NCBI RefSeq assembly: GCF_024206495.1
Contig: NZ_JAMBPQ010000001.1
Coordinates: 248,001-312,000 of the forward strand
Origin: Paraburkholderia sp. CNPSo 3272
GTDB taxonomy: Bacteria; Pseudomonadota; Gammaproteobacteria; Burkholderiales; Burkholderiaceae
Length of the DNA stretch: 64,000 nucleotides
Direction of reading: 5' to 3'
How positions within the stretch are numbered: position 1 is the first letter of the stretch; every line of letters starts with the position of its first letter. The notes under the pieces are model-generated. The model had not been told where the DNA came from. It worked only from the letters and a program-made list of their open reading frames with translations, and made no database searches. Below, piece after piece: positions 15,302-25,290 of the stretch. Both the position numbers and the translations under genes were made by a program.

Positions 15302-16015
15302 TCACGACGCCACCCCGCGCGCTTGCCAGGGCGGCAATGTGGCCGCAGCGGCGCGCGCGCCGAACCAGGCATCGAGCGTGGCGTCGATCAACGGACCGGG
15401 CGCCGCATGCTGAAAGCCAGCGCGCGCGAGCGTGAGCATCACCACACCGTGCAGCGTGGCCCAAAGCGACTGCGCGAGCAGGCTGCCATCGACATGCGCC
15501 CCGCTCGCGGGCGTCAGCTCGGACAGCGTGGCGGCAAAGAACTGCGCACCGCTGGCCGGCGCGGCGACCGCTTCAGGCGCGCGAGGCGCATCGGCCATCG
15601 CGTCGCGCTGACGGCGGGCAGCCGGGCCCACGTGTTCCAAGGGCGTCTTGTGCGCCATGAAGATGAGTTCGTACGTCTGCCGATGATCGCAGCCGTACGC
15701 CACGTATGCATGTGCGAGCGCATGAAGCCGCTCGCGCGCATCGGCGATCAACGCGAGCGGTTCGAGCTGTGCGAGCAGTTGTGCGTAACCTTCGCGGCCG
15801 AGCGCCTCGGCGATCCCGTCGCGACCGGCGAAATAAAGATAGAGGGACGCGGGCGAATAACCGATCGCGTCGGCGATCTTGCGCATGGAGAGCGCGGCGA
15901 GGCCTTCGCGCATGACGATGCGGCGCGCAGCGCCGAGGATGCGCTCGCGCTGGTCGTGCGCGCGCGCTGCGTGTCTTGCCTGCAGTTGGCGGTCCTTACG
16001 TTCGACGATGCCCAT
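15302..16015 (-). CDS. TetR/AcrR family transcriptional regulator
   Basis: 237 aa. N-terminal TetR helix-turn-helix at about residues 23-68 (ILGAARRIVMREGLAALSMRKIADAIGYSPASLYLYF split over the two helices), with a C-terminal ligand-binding domain including LLAQSLWATLHGVVML, a pattern of the TetR_C_33/WHG group. It precedes the CoA-hydrolase gene on the same strand, so a local acyl-CoA ligand is possible. Confidence 0.88.
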   Translation of the reverse strand: MGIVERKDRQLQARHAARAHDQRERILGAARRIVMREGLAALSMRKIADAIGYSPASLYLYFAGRDGIAEALGREGYAQLLAQLEPLALIADARERLHALAHAYVAYGCDHRQTYELIFMAHKTPLEHVGPAARRQRDAMADAPRAPEAVAAPASGAQFFAATLSELTPASGAHVDGSLLAQSLWATLHGVVMLTLARAGFQHAAPGPLIDATLDAWFGARAAAATLPPWQARGVAS

Positions 16016-16089
16016 GATGACGTCAGACGGCTATGGCAACCGAAATTCCCGTGACGCCCGAGCGGGCGTGCATGACTGCGAGTACAAGC

Positions 16090-16374
16090 CTACGAGTCGA
16101 GGCGTCCGGGCGGAAAGTGACCGCTCTTGAGCAGCACCGGCGTGCCGTTGCTGAGTTCGAGATGGGCGCGCGCCACAGCCTCGATGCGCTCACGCCCGGC
16201 GTCGAACGCCTGCATCCACGCGTCGCGGTTCGCGGGCAGCGCGCCGAAATGGTCCTCGAGCGCCTCGACGGAAATTGCACAGGGGACGCGTGTGCCGTCG
16301 ACGAGTGCGGGGAAGACCACGGTCAGATTGGCGTCGCGATAAAGCGGCGCGTCGGCGGGAAAACGAATGATCAT
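16090..16374 (-). CDS. DUF1488 family protein
   Basis: 94 aa from ATG 16374 with GGGG upstream. The pattern FPADAPLYRDANLTVVFPALVDG, then CAISVEALEDHFGA, and a C-terminal VARAHLELSNGTPVLLKSG matches DUF1488, a small domain of unknown function common in Burkholderia. Soluble, no motif for catalysis. Monocistronic on the minus strand. Confidence 0.8.
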   Translation of the reverse strand: MIIRFPADAPLYRDANLTVVFPALVDGTRVPCAISVEALEDHFGALPANRDAWMQAFDAGRERIEAVARAHLELSNGTPVLLKSGHFPPGRLDS

Positions 16375-16540
16375 GTCCAGCCCCAATGCAGAAAATCAGC
16401 AGAAAACACTGCCGCCGGAGGACGACGCGGCGCACGGCGGTAACCGGCCATGTTACGCGCGTGGCGCAATGTCTGGCGCGAACGTGGCCACTGCGGACGC
16501 CGACGCGGCGCCCACCGCGGGCCGGTGCAGCCGCCGTCTT

Positions 16541-16888
16541 TCAATGCGCCTGCATCTTGGAGAACAGGTTCAGCACGACCACGCCGGCCACGATGAGGCC
16601 GAGCCCGAGCACGGCCGGCAGATCGGGCACCTGCCGATAGAGCGCCATCGCCACGAGCGTGATGAGCACGATGCCTACGCCCGACCACACCGCATAGACG
16701 ATACCCACCGGCAAACTGCGCAACGTGAGCGAGAGCCCGTAGAACGCGATGCCATACCCCACCACGACGATCGCCGACGGCACGAGCCGCGTGAAGCCAT
16801 CCGACGCGCGCAACGCAGAAGTGGCAATAACTTCCGCGACGATCGCGATGACGAGCCAGGTCCAGGCCGAGAACGGAGGAATGCGCAT
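16541..16888 (-). CDS. SMR-family small multidrug efflux protein (EmrE-like)
   Basis: 115 aa with four membrane helices. The key Glu of SMR pumps is in [12 protein letters not shown] (near residue 19), followed by GFTRLVPS, and the third-helix motif [15 protein letters not shown] is that of EmrE rather than Gdx/SugE. It should export cationic drugs or osmolyte-like compounds using the proton gradient as an antiparallel dimer. It starts 4 bp after the UPF0303 gene and is probably co-transcribed with it. Confidence 0.9.
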   Translation of the reverse strand: MRIPPFSAWTWLVIAIVAEVIATSALRASDGFTRLVPSAIVVVGYGIAFYGLSLTLRSLPVGIVYAVWSGVGIVLITLVAMALYRQVPDLPAVLGLGLIVAGVVVLNLFSKMQAH

Positions 16889-16892
16889 CGTC

Positions 16893-17390
16893 TCAGACCT
16901 TCGCGAGCGCGAGCTGTGCGTAGTCGGCGCTGAGTTGCGCGCAGAGGGCTTCGACCACCAGTTCGTGATCGGCGCGCTGCGGCAGACCCGACACCGTGAT
17001 CGAGCCGATCACGCCCGCTCCCTCCACCGTGAGCGGAAACGAACCGCCATGCGGCGCGAAATCGCTGATGGGCAGGCCGTGCTTGTCGGCGAGCGTCGAG
17101 CCGGTTTGCTGCATGCGCAAGCCGATCGCGTAGGAGCTGCGCCGGAAGTGCTCGACCACGCGCGACTTGCGGCGCACCCAGTCGGCGTTGTCGGGTGTGG
17201 CGCCGTCCAGCGCGCAAAAGAAGAGCTGCTGGCCGAAGGTGCGCACATCGATGGCGACGGGCAGTGCCCGAGCGCGCGCGAGCTCATGCAGATGCGCGCC
17301 GATCTGCCAGGCGCGATCGGCGTCGAAACGGGGAAACACCAGCGCGTGCTCCTGAGCGGCTATCGATTGCAGATCGAGGGGAATGTCCAT
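16893..17390 (-). CDS. UPF0303 family (HbpS/GlcG-like) protein
   Basis: 165 aa from ATG 17390. The segment [20 protein letters not shown] near the C-terminus and the [12 protein letters not shown] loop are characteristic of UPF0303 proteins, which share a fold with heme-binding HbpS and with GlcG. A catalytic role is not established for this branch. It precedes the SMR pump with a 4-bp gap. No signal peptide after the chosen start. Confidence 0.82.
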   Translation of the reverse strand: MDIPLDLQSIAAQEHALVFPRFDADRAWQIGAHLHELARARALPVAIDVRTFGQQLFFCALDGATPDNADWVRRKSRVVEHFRRSSYAIGLRMQQTGSTLADKHGLPISDFAPHGGSFPLTVEGAGVIGSITVSGLPQRADHELVVEALCAQLSADYAQLALAKV

Positions 17391-17565
17391 GGAAGAGGCA
17401 AATGAAGCGCGGTGCGCTGTGAAAGGCAAAGGCGCAGCGTGAACGTTGCGAAGAGCGTGCATGGCGCCGACCGAGCCCCGATTCTATCCTGACGGTTCAA
17501 AAGCCTTTGCGCACGCGTCCCGCAAACATTTTGCAAACGCATGGAAAGGCACTCGTCATTAGTTG

Positions 17566-17594
17566 TTGCAACGCGGCGCGAACTGTCATATAAT
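17566..17594 (+). promoter_or_regulatory. tRNA-fMet promoter
   Basis: TTGCAA (17566-17571) and TATAAT (17589-17594), 17-bp spacer, 15 bp before the tRNA 5' end. Confidence 0.7.
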
Positions 17595-17609
17595 CTTTTC
17601 TTCGACGGA

Positions 17610-17686
<77 letters not shown>

Positions 17687-17697
17687 GCAGAATTCGA

Positions 17698-17732
17698 AAG
17701 GGTTACAGGTCATTGGCCTGTAACCCTTTTTC
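17698..17732 (+). terminator. Terminator of tRNA-fMet
   Basis: AAGGGTTACAGG pairs with CCTGTAACCCTT over a 7-base loop, with the T-run continuing to 17732. Confidence 0.9.
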
Positions 17733-17832
17733 CGTTTACGCTTCTTCAAGGCGCGGCCTTCCCGTCTTTGGGCACATGAGCGAAGCCACTGAGCGGTGAT
17801 AAACTCGCATCACCCATCCCCCTATCGTGCCC

Positions 17833-18378
17833 ATGAAATTCTGCTCGACTTGCGGTCAGGCGGTCAGCCTGCTCATTCCGCCCGGCGACAATCGCGAACG
17901 CTACGTCTGCTCGCACTGCGGCACCATCCACTATCAGAATCCGCGCAACGTGGTCGGCACGGTTCCGGTCTGGGAAGACAAGGTGCTGTTGTGCCGCCGC
18001 GCGATCGAGCCGCGTTACGGCTACTGGACGCTGCCCGCGGGCTTCATGGAGATGGGTGAGACGACCGCCGAAGCCGCGGCGCGCGAGACGCTCGAGGAAG
18101 CCGGCGCGCGCGTCGAGGTGCAGAACCTCTTTTCGCTTCTGAACGTACCGCGCGTGCACCAGGTGCATCTGTTCTATCTCGCGCGCCTTCTCGACATCGA
18201 GATCGCAGCGGGCGAGGAAAGCCTCGAAGTGCGGCTTTTCGACGAGCACGAGATTCCCTGGGACGACATTGCGTTCCCTACGGTCGGGCAGACCCTGCGC
18301 TGTTTCTTCGCCGATCGCCAGTCGGGCAGTTTCGGACTGCACACCGGCGACGTTCTGCGCTCGCTGCGCGACGGCTGA
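17833..18378 (+). CDS. Nudix hydrolase with N-terminal zinc ribbon
   Basis: 181 aa. An N-terminal zinc ribbon (CSTC near residue 4 and CSHC near residue 29) precedes the Nudix domain, with a complete Nudix box [22 protein letters not shown] (about residues 73-94). This two-domain form resembles NADH pyrophosphatase-like and ADP-ribose pyrophosphatase-like enzymes, but it is shorter than NudC. It hydrolyses a nucleoside diphosphate linked to an unknown group. ATG 17833 is chosen; GTG 17827 is in frame. The aat gene follows after 26 bp. Confidence 0.88.
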   Translation: MKFCSTCGQAVSLLIPPGDNRERYVCSHCGTIHYQNPRNVVGTVPVWEDKVLLCRRAIEPRYGYWTLPAGFMEMGETTAEAAARETLEEAGARVEVQNLFSLLNVPRVHQVHLFYLARLLDIEIAAGEESLEVRLFDEHEIPWDDIAFPTVGQTLRCFFADRQSGSFGLHTGDVLRSLRDG

Positions 18379-18404
18379 TCGCCCTTCTGACTGCGCCCGC
18401 GACG

Positions 18405-19169
18405 ATGGTCCCCTGGCTTTCGCCCGACGAACCGTTTCCCGCCGTCGAGCGCGCACTCGGCGCGTCGAGCGGCGCGCCAGGCCTGCTCGCCGCCAGCGCG
18501 GACCTGCTCCCCTCGCGCCTCATCGATGCCTACCGGCGCGGCATTTTCCCGTGGTACTCCGACGGCCAGCCGGTGCTCTGGTGGAGCCCCGACCCGCGCA
18601 TGATCCTGCGTCCCGACGAATTCAAGGTCTCGCCTTCGTTCAGGAAGACGCTCAAGCGCGTGCTGCGCGAGGACGCGTGGGAAGTTCGCGTCGACAACAA
18701 TTTCGCCGCCGTGATGCGCGCGTGCGCGAACGCGCCGCGGCACGGCCAGCGCGGCACCTGGATCACCGGCGATGTGATCGACGCCTACTCCACCCTGCAC
18801 CGCGTGGGCGATGCGCACAGCGTCGAGGCCTGGTTCGGCGGCGAGCGTGTGGGCGGCCTCTACGGCGTGGCGCTCGGCACGATGTTCTTCGGCGAGTCGA
18901 TGTTCGCCTCCATGACCGACGCCTCGAAGATCGCGCTCGCGGCGCTCGTCGCGCATCTGCGCCGCCACGGCGTCGAGTTGATCGATTGCCAGCAGAACAC
19001 CGCGCATCTCGCCTCGCTCGGCGGGCGCGAAATCTCGCGCAAGGCGTTCATCGCCCATGTGCGCACGCACGTGAACGCCGCGCCCATTCCCTGGAAATTC
19101 GACAAAGCCGTGCTCGCCGATCTGCTCGGCGGGTCGGGCGCGCCCGACGAGTTCTTGCCCGCTGCGTGA
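18405..19169 (+). CDS. aat: Leucyl/phenylalanyl-tRNA--protein transferase
   Basis: 254 aa. The family core is clear: [24 protein letters not shown], and later [18 protein letters not shown] and [16 protein letters not shown]. The enzyme adds Leu or Phe from tRNA to proteins with N-terminal Lys or Arg, marking them for ClpAP degradation. The next gene, bpt, encodes the partner leucyl-transferase for acidic N-termini, so the two branches of the N-degron pathway are side by side. Cytoplasmic. Confidence 0.96.
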   Translation: MVPWLSPDEPFPAVERALGASSGAPGLLAASADLLPSRLIDAYRRGIFPWYSDGQPVLWWSPDPRMILRPDEFKVSPSFRKTLKRVLREDAWEVRVDNNFAAVMRACANAPRHGQRGTWITGDVIDAYSTLHRVGDAHSVEAWFGGERVGGLYGVALGTMFFGESMFASMTDASKIALAALVAHLRRHGVELIDCQQNTAHLASLGGREISRKAFIAHVRTHVNAAPIPWKFDKAVLADLLGGSGAPDEFLPAA

Positions 19170-19422
19170 ATGGCCGGCGAGCGGCAAATGAGTGGCACAT
19201 GAGCGACGCATGATCGCTCGCGTGCGCGCTTGCGACAGCCCGCGCAATTCGATGGATACATGTTCGGCGTCAATGTTAGACTCAATAGCGAACCTGCCGC
19301 CGCCCGGCCTTCCCTGGCACGCCATGTGCGGCGCGCCGAGGGGTCTGCAGGGCTTGCGCGCGAGGCTGGGTGCGCGACGCGCGCGCCACGCGACGATCCG
19401 AACTGCTACGAGAGCTGCCAAC

Positions 19423-20187
19423 GTGACGCATCCAAACGAGCTGCCGCTTTCACCGCTTTCCGCGCTGCAATTCTATGCAACGGCGCCTTACCCCTGCAGC
19501 TACCTGGAGGGGCGCATCGCGCGCTCGCAGGTGGCGACGCCCAGTCATCTCATCAATTCCGACGTCTATACCGATCTCGTGAAGGCCGGCTTCCGGCGCT
19601 CGGGCGTGTTCACCTATCGTCCCTACTGCGACGGCTGCCGCGCGTGCGTGCCGGTGCGCGTGCCGGTCGAGCGCTTCACGCCGAGCCGCACGCAGCGCCG
19701 CGCGTGGAAGCGGCATGGCGCGCTCGTCGCCACGGTCGCGCCGCTGCACTACGACGAGGCCCACTACGCGCTCTACATGCGCTATCAGTCCGCGCGCCAC
19801 GCGGGCGGCGGCATGGATCGCGACAGCCGCGACCAGTACGAGCAGTTCCTGCTGCAAAGCCGGATCAACTCACGGCTGGTCGAATTCCGCGAGCCGGACC
19901 CCGCGCATCCGGACGAGCCCGGCGCGTTGCGCATGGTGAGCATGATCGACATCCTCGGCGACGGGCTCTCCTCGGTCTATACGTTCTTCGACCCGGACAC
20001 GCTGCACACGAGTTACGGCACCTACAACATCCTCTGGCAGATCGAGCAGGCCCGCAGCCTTCAGCTGCCTTACGTCTATCTCGGCTACTGGATCCGCGAG
20101 AGCCCGAAAATGGCCTACAAGGCGCACTTCCAGCCGCTCGAAGGCCTCTTCGATGGCGCATGGGCCGCACTCACGCCCGAAGCCTGA
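19423..20187 (+). CDS. bpt: Aspartate/glutamate leucyltransferase (Bpt/ATE-like)
   Basis: 254 aa from GTG 19423 ([18 protein letters not shown]). ATE N-terminal domain with the Cys motif [12 protein letters not shown], plus the C-terminal transferase domain containing [20 protein letters not shown] and [15 protein letters not shown]. It transfers Leu from tRNA to N-terminal Asp or Glu. The family in Burkholderia is often about 276 aa; this copy lacks the variable C-terminal tail. Open reading continues upstream of the GTG without a better start. Confidence 0.93.
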   Translation: MTHPNELPLSPLSALQFYATAPYPCSYLEGRIARSQVATPSHLINSDVYTDLVKAGFRRSGVFTYRPYCDGCRACVPVRVPVERFTPSRTQRRAWKRHGALVATVAPLHYDEAHYALYMRYQSARHAGGGMDRDSRDQYEQFLLQSRINSRLVEFREPDPAHPDEPGALRMVSMIDILGDGLSSVYTFFDPDTLHTSYGTYNILWQIEQARSLQLPYVYLGYWIRESPKMAYKAHFQPLEGLFDGAWAALTPEA

Positions 20188-20266
20188 GCCCGCGGCGCAT
20201 CGCCCCGGGCCCGCGTTGCCGCTAAAATAGCGGGTTCCCATTTTCCGGCGCACGCGCCTTCTCCCC

Positions 20267-21301
20267 GTGTTCAGCACCCTTTATCCGTTCGTCCGCGACC
20301 AGCTCTTTCGCATGGACGCCGAAGACGCCCATCACCTCTCGCTGCGCATGATCGGCGCCGCCGGGCGCACCGGCATGGCGGGCCTGCTCGCCCCGCGCGT
20401 GCCCGATTCGCCGCGCACTGTCATGGGCCTCACCTTCCGCAACCCGGTGGGGCTCGCCGCGGGCCTCGACAAGGAAGGCGCCGCGATCGACGGTTTCGCC
20501 GCACTCGGCTTCGGCTTCATCGAGGTGGGCACCGTGACGCCGCGCCCGCAGCCGGGCAATCCGCGCCCGCGCATTTTCCGGCTGCCGCAGGCGGGCGGCA
20601 TCATCAACCGCATGGGGTTCAATAACCACGGCGTCGAGCAGTTCGTGAAGAACGTGCAGGCCGCGCGCTATCGCGGCATTCTCGGCCTGAACATCGGCAA
20701 GAACGCCGACACGCCGATCGAGCGCGCCGCCGACGACTATCTGTTCTGCCTCGAGCGCGTCTATCCGTTCGCGAGCTACGTGACGATCAACATCTCGTCG
20801 CCGAACACGAAGAATCTGCGTCAGCTGCAAGGCGGCGGCGAACTCGATGCCCTGCTCGCCGCGCTCAAGGACAAGCAGCAGCGCCTCGCAGACATGCACG
20901 GCAAGCTCGTGCCGCTCGCGCTCAAGATCGCGCCCGACCTCGACGACGAGCAGGTCAAGGAAATCGCCGACACGCTCCTGCGCCACAAGATCGAAGGCGT
21001 GATCGCGACCAACACCACGCTCTCGCGCGCGGCGGTCGAAGGCATGCCAAATGCGAACGAAACGGGCGGTCTCTCGGGGCGCCCGGTATTCGACGCCTCG
21101 AACAACGTGATCCGCAAGCTGCGCGCCGAGTTGGGCGGCGACGTGCCCATCATCGGCGTGGGTGGCATTTTTTCGGGCGACGACGCGCGCGCGAAGATCG
21201 CGGCCGGCGCCTCGCTCGTGCAGGTCTATACGGGCTTCATCTACCGCGGCCCGGCGCTCGTCGCCGAATGTGCGCGGGCGCTGGCCTCGGGCCGCGCGTA
21301 A
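20267..21301 (+). CDS. pyrD: Dihydroorotate dehydrogenase (quinone), class 2
   Basis: 344 aa from GTG 20267. The N-terminal amphipathic extension ([18 protein letters not shown]) marks the membrane-associated class 2. FMN-barrel motifs: [32 protein letters not shown], the catalytic-Ser segment [14 protein letters not shown], and [26 protein letters not shown]. It oxidises dihydroorotate to orotate with ubiquinone in pyrimidine synthesis. Same direction as aat and bpt. Confidence 0.96.
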   Translation: MFSTLYPFVRDQLFRMDAEDAHHLSLRMIGAAGRTGMAGLLAPRVPDSPRTVMGLTFRNPVGLAAGLDKEGAAIDGFAALGFGFIEVGTVTPRPQPGNPRPRIFRLPQAGGIINRMGFNNHGVEQFVKNVQAARYRGILGLNIGKNADTPIERAADDYLFCLERVYPFASYVTINISSPNTKNLRQLQGGGELDALLAALKDKQQRLADMHGKLVPLALKIAPDLDDEQVKEIADTLLRHKIEGVIATNTTLSRAAVEGMPNANETGGLSGRPVFDASNNVIRKLRAELGGDVPIIGVGGIFSGDDARAKIAAGASLVQVYTGFIYRGPALVAECARALASGRA

Positions 21302-21383
21302 AGCTATAGTGGCAGGCTAGTCATGGCGCATCGGAGGCGCTATGCCTGGCACCAGAATCGCAGCAGCAGAACAAGAGGAAAAC

Positions 21384-22181
21384 ATGAAATCCGGTTTGCT
21401 GAAAAAACTCCTTGCACTCGCAATCGTCGGCGCATCGTGCGTCGCGGCCAGCGCCCACGCCGATGACCTGCTCGACCAGGTCAAGGCGCGCGGCACGCTG
21501 CGCATCGGTCTCGAAGGTACGTTCCCCCCGTTCAACTCGAAGGCGCCCAACGGCGAGCTGGTCGGCTACGACGTCGACATCGCCAAAGCCGTGGCCGCGA
21601 AAATGGGCCTCAAGCCCGAATTCGTCACGACCGAATGGAGCGGCATCATCGCCGGCCTGCAGGCAGGCAAGTTCGACGTGATCGTGAATCAGGTCGGCGT
21701 GACCGACCAGCGCAAGGCCGTGCTCGACTTCTCGCCGGCGTACACGTACTCGGCCGCGCAGCTCATCCAGCGCAAGGACGACACGCGCCAGTTCAAGACG
21801 CTCGAAGACCTCAAGGGCAAGAAGCTCGGCGTCGGCCTCGGCACCAATTACATGGACATGGCCAAGTCGGTGCCGGGCATCGACGTGAAGACCTATCCGG
21901 GCGCCCCTGAATATCTGCGCGACCTCGCAGCGGGCCGCCTCGACGCGGCGCTCAACGACCGCCTGATGCTCGCCTACCTGATGAAGAACTCGCAGCTGCC
22001 GCTGCGCACGGGCGCGACGGTCGGCGCCGGCAACCCGTCGGCGATCCCGTTCAAGAAGGGCAATCCGAAGTTCGCCAAGGCGATCGACGACGCGATGACG
22101 CAGCTCGAAGCCGATGGCACCTTCATGAAGATCTCCGACAAGTGGTTCGGCATCGACGTGACGAAGCCGATCTCGCAATGA
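21384..22181 (+). CDS. Amino-acid (cystine-type) ABC transporter substrate-binding protein
   Basis: 265 aa with a signal peptide (MKSGLLKKLLALAIVGASCV...ASAHA, cleavage near residue 26). SBP family 3 pattern: GTLRIGLEGTFPPFN, GYDVDIAKAVAAKMG, VNQVGVTDQRKAVLDFS and GKKLGVGLGTNY. The VNQVG and YSAAQL segments resemble the cystine-binding FliY/TcyJ group. ATG 21384 with GAGGAA upstream. The permease follows after a strong intergenic hairpin. Confidence 0.88.
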   Translation: MKSGLLKKLLALAIVGASCVAASAHADDLLDQVKARGTLRIGLEGTFPPFNSKAPNGELVGYDVDIAKAVAAKMGLKPEFVTTEWSGIIAGLQAGKFDVIVNQVGVTDQRKAVLDFSPAYTYSAAQLIQRKDDTRQFKTLEDLKGKKLGVGLGTNYMDMAKSVPGIDVKTYPGAPEYLRDLAAGRLDAALNDRLMLAYLMKNSQLPLRTGATVGAGNPSAIPFKKGNPKFAKAIDDAMTQLEADGTFMKISDKWFGIDVTKPISQ

Positions 22182-22219
22182 TCCGGCAATGATCGAGAAC
22201 GCCGCACAGTCCGGCTGAC

Positions 22220-22253
22220 GCGAAGGGCGGCATCGCACGATGCCGCCCTTCGC
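22220..22253 (+). promoter_or_regulatory. Intergenic hairpin between binding protein and permease
   Basis: A 16-bp perfect stem: GCGAAGGGCGGCATCG (22220-22235) with CGATGCCGCCCTTCGC (22238-22253), loop of two bases, no U-run. Such structures after a binding-protein gene commonly stabilise the upstream mRNA and lower downstream expression. Confidence 0.8.
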
Positions 22254-22303
22254 ACATATGCATCCATTGCAAACCGCGCCACTTCCATTGGTTACCTACG
22301 CCC

Positions 22304-22963
22304 ATGCCCATCTATACGCTCATCATCCAGTCGCTGCCGGTGCTCGCACAGGGCGCGGTGCTGACGGTCAAGTTCGCCGTGCTTTCGATGATCTTCGGGC
22401 TCATCGGCGGTGCCGTGCTCGCGCTCATGGGCATCAGCTCGAACCGCACGCTCGTGTTCATCGCGCGTGTGTATGTGAGCCTGATGCGCGGCACGCCGCT
22501 GCTCGTGCAGATCTTCGTGATTTATTACGGATTGCCGAGCATCGGCATCTCGCTCGACCCGACGCCCGCAGGCGTGATCGCGCTTTCCGCGAACGTGGCG
22601 GCGTATCTCTCGGAGAGCATGCGTGGCGCGATTCTCGGCATACATAGCGGACAGTGGCTCGCGGCCTATAGCCTCGGCCTCTCGCGCAGCCAGACGCTGC
22701 GCTACGTGGTCGCGCCGCAAGCGTTGCGCATTGCCGTGCCGAGTCTCTCGAACAGCCTCATCAGCCTCATCAAGGACACGTCGCTCGTTTCGGTCATCAC
22801 CGTGACGGAGCTGCTGCGCAGCGCGCAGGAAATCATCGCTTCGACGTATCAGCCGCTGCCTCTCTATCTCGCGGCCGCCGCCGTGTACTGGGTGCTTTGC
22901 CAGGTGCTCGAATGGGTGCAGCACTGGTACGAAAGGCGCCTCGCACTGCCTACGCGCCACTGA
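22304..22963 (+). CDS. Amino-acid (cystine-type) ABC transporter permease
   Basis: 219 aa, His/Glu/Gln/Arg/opine family. About five helices; the family loop YVSLMRGTPLLVQIFVIYYGLP and the EAA loop SLGLSRSQTLRYVVAPQALRIAVPSLSN are complete. Resembles YecS/TcyL. No ATP-binding gene follows: the next gene is convergent, so the ATPase must come from elsewhere. Inner membrane. Confidence 0.9.
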   Translation: MPIYTLIIQSLPVLAQGAVLTVKFAVLSMIFGLIGGAVLALMGISSNRTLVFIARVYVSLMRGTPLLVQIFVIYYGLPSIGISLDPTPAGVIALSANVAAYLSESMRGAILGIHSGQWLAAYSLGLSRSQTLRYVVAPQALRIAVPSLSNSLISLIKDTSLVSVITVTELLRSAQEIIASTYQPLPLYLAAAAVYWVLCQVLEWVQHWYERRLALPTRH

Positions 22964-22996
22964 TTTACGTCCCTGACCTCACGCGCGTTTTTTCGT

Positions 22997-23020
22997 ACGC
23001 GGCCCGCATGCGGGCCGTGT
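22997..23020. terminator. Bidirectional hairpin between convergent genes
   Basis: CGGCCCGC/GCGGGCCG stem with flanking ACG/TGT, located between the permease (ends 22963) and the convergent oxidoreductase (ends 23046). T-rich sequence occurs on both sides. Confidence 0.6.
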
Positions 23021-23045
23021 CGCTTTTGGGCCGCTATTCGGCTTG

Positions 23046-24023
23046 TCACTCGCAGGGGAAACGCAGTCCGAGCGCCGCTCGCGCGGCGTCGGCCATGGCG
23101 AGCATGCGGCGCGACGTGTCGTGCGTCATCACCGGGCTTTCGAGCGCGCCGGCGCGCAGCAGCTCGCAGAAGTGCGCGGTCTCGTAGTTGAGGCCGCCGC
23201 CCTCGAACGGCTCGTCGAGTTCGACGACGCGGCCATCCACATAGCGCACCGTTGCGCGCGCCGGGTTCCACCAGTTCGCGTGTATCGTCACGTTGCCGAG
23301 CGGCCCCGCCAGCAGCGCGTCGCCATAGCCGTGCAGATCCAGCCCGCAGAACAGCTGCGCAATGCCGCGCTCATGCTGACAGTTCAGACTCGCGAAGGTA
23401 TCCACGCCAGTCGAGCCGAGGCGCCCGACGGTCTGCACCTCGCGCGGCGCGCCGAGCCAGTCGACAGCGAGAAACATTTCGTACACGCCGATGTCGAGCA
23501 GCGCACCGCCCGCTTGCTCGAATGAAAGCGAGGGATGGTCGGCAGGGACGCTTGCCACCGAACAGCCCGCGCGCACGAGCCCGACCGGCCCGATGGAATC
23601 GGCATCTAGTTGCGCGCGCAATTTTCGATAGAGGGGATAAAACGGCGGCTTCATCGCCTCCATGAAGAGGCGCCGCGCGCGGCGCGACGCGTCGAGCACG
23701 CGTTCGAGCTGCGTGCCGTTCACGGTGGCGGGTTTTTCGCACAGCACGGGCAGGCCGGCTTCGAGCGCGGCAATGGCGAACTGCGCGTGGCTGTCCTGCA
23801 TCGTGGCGATGTAGACGGCGTCGATGCCGCTCGCAAAGAGCGCATCCACGCTCTCGGCCGCCTTTGCGCCGCAGCTGTCGGCAAGCGCTTGCGCAGTCGC
23901 CGCGCGCCGCGACCAGACCGCTTCGACGCGTGCATGCGGGACGTGCGCGACGCCCTGCGCGAAGCGATGCGCAATGCGGCCCGCGCCGACGATGCCCCAA
24001 CGTATCGTTTGTTTTTCGCTCAT
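23046..24023 (-). CDS. Gfo/Idh/MocA family oxidoreductase
   Basis: 325 aa from ATG 24023. N-terminal Rossmann fold with RWGIVGAGRIAHRFAQGV, then the family lysine motif LCEKPATVNG. The C-terminal domain includes GALLDIGVYEMFLAVDWLG. NAD(P)-dependent dehydrogenase acting on a sugar or polyol; substrate unknown. A GntR-type regulator lies 178 bp upstream on the same strand and might control it. Confidence 0.88.
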   Translation of the reverse strand: MSEKQTIRWGIVGAGRIAHRFAQGVAHVPHARVEAVWSRRAATAQALADSCGAKAAESVDALFASGIDAVYIATMQDSHAQFAIAALEAGLPVLCEKPATVNGTQLERVLDASRRARRLFMEAMKPPFYPLYRKLRAQLDADSIGPVGLVRAGCSVASVPADHPSLSFEQAGGALLDIGVYEMFLAVDWLGAPREVQTVGRLGSTGVDTFASLNCQHERGIAQLFCGLDLHGYGDALLAGPLGNVTIHANWWNPARATVRYVDGRVVELDEPFEGGGLNYETAHFCELLRAGALESPVMTHDTSRRMLAMADAARAALGLRFPCE

Positions 24024-24201
24024 GTGCTGCGTGCTCCGGCTGTGAGGTCCAGGGCCGCCGCACAACGTATGTCACGCGCGGCGCACCCAAAGACATGCAC
24101 GATACCGGCACACGCAGCGCGCCGCAATGCGTCCGCCTCGATGCGTCCGCCTCGATGCGCTCGCAGCGAGCGGACGGACGCGAGCGACGCGACGACCGCC
24201 C

Positions 24202-24921
24202 TTAGCGCTGCTCCAGCGCCTCGGGCGCGAGCGCGCGAGTGAGTTCGTCGGCGGTGTATTCGATCATCGCGAGCGCGGCCGCTTCGGCCTCTTTCGGCGC
24301 ACGCCGCTCGATCGCTTCGACGATGCGCCCATGCGCCGCCACGACGTTGTTCCAGCCGCCGTCACGCGTGCTGAGAATCGGATTCACAAGCGAGAGCGCG
24401 CCGCGAATGATCGCCGCCATCTGCTGATAAAACTGATTCCCGCTCGCCGCGAGGATGCGCGTGTGCAAAAGCGCGTCGGCGGTCTGGAAATTCGGATCGT
24501 CGGTGCTCGTCTGGCGCAGCGCCTCGAACGCCTCGCGAATGCCGGCAATGTCCGCCGCACTCGCGCGCGCGGCCGCGAGGGCGCACGCCGCCGGTTCGAT
24601 CAGGCCGCGAAATTCGATCACGTCGCGCAAAAACGTCTTGTCCGGTTTCGAACGGAAACGCCAGCTCACGACGTCCTCGTCGATCATGCGCCAGTCGCGC
24701 ATGGGCCGGATGCGCGTGCCTATTTTCGGCCGCACGTCGAGCATGTGACGCGCGAGCAGCATGGAGAGCGCCTCGCGCATCACCGTGCGGCTCACGTCGA
24801 ACTCCTTCGAGAGGATGTCCTGCGGCGGCAGCACGGCGCCATACCGCTCCTCGACGATGCCTGAAATCAGCCCGTCCATCACCTTGCTGACGAGCGAGCG
24901 TTCCTTGTTCCCCAGTTCCAT
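24202..24921 (-). CDS. GntR/FadR-family transcriptional regulator (FCD domain)
   Basis: 239 aa. ATG 24921 is chosen for its position after a G-rich ribosome site. N-terminal winged helix (LSKEFDVSRTVMREALSMLLARHML, about residues 35-60), then an FCD domain with FLRDVIEFRGLIEPAACALAA, D/H ligands implied by LLHTRILAASGNQF and VVAAHGRIVEAI. This GntR branch usually controls sugar-acid metabolism. The oxidoreductase downstream is a plausible target. Confidence 0.87.
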   Translation of the reverse strand: MELGNKERSLVSKVMDGLISGIVEERYGAVLPPQDILSKEFDVSRTVMREALSMLLARHMLDVRPKIGTRIRPMRDWRMIDEDVVSWRFRSKPDKTFLRDVIEFRGLIEPAACALAAARASAADIAGIREAFEALRQTSTDDPNFQTADALLHTRILAASGNQFYQQMAAIIRGALSLVNPILSTRDGGWNNVVAAHGRIVEAIERRAPKEAEAAALAMIEYTADELTRALAPEALEQR

Positions 24922-25290
24922 GACCCTACCCCCCCCGATGTGGGCGTTATCGCCCATGTTTGCGGATACTGCGCGGGCCCTCGTGCGTCGTCGAACTTAG
25001 GTGTTACGTTGCCATGCGCATCGCATAATTCGCCAGCCAGGATATCTCCTGACATGATGCTTGCGGCATGCATCTTGTTCGTATTTACGCGTGTTGCGTC
25101 TGCCCTTGCGCTGCTGTTTTTGTAAGGCGATCGTATGAATCGCCCGCTTACTTCAATCGCACGCTTTCAATCGGCTTCAATCAATCGGCAGTCCCTGGCT
25201 GTGCATATGCAGGGACGTCGGCGTGCATGTTTCTTCTGCGCACGCTTTTCGCGCGCGGCCCAACGTTGTGCTTTTCGGCGTTGCGTTTAT
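24922..25290. other. Intergenic region upstream of the GntR gene
   Basis: 369 bp. Holds the promoter area of the GntR gene; contains a 23-codon hydrophobic frame (25053-25124) without a ribosome site, which I do not call. Nothing else recognised. Confidence 0.4.

Noticed and set aside
25053..25124. 23-codon hydrophobic frame upstream of the GntR gene
   Set aside because: Could be a membrane peptide, but there is no ribosome site and no context.
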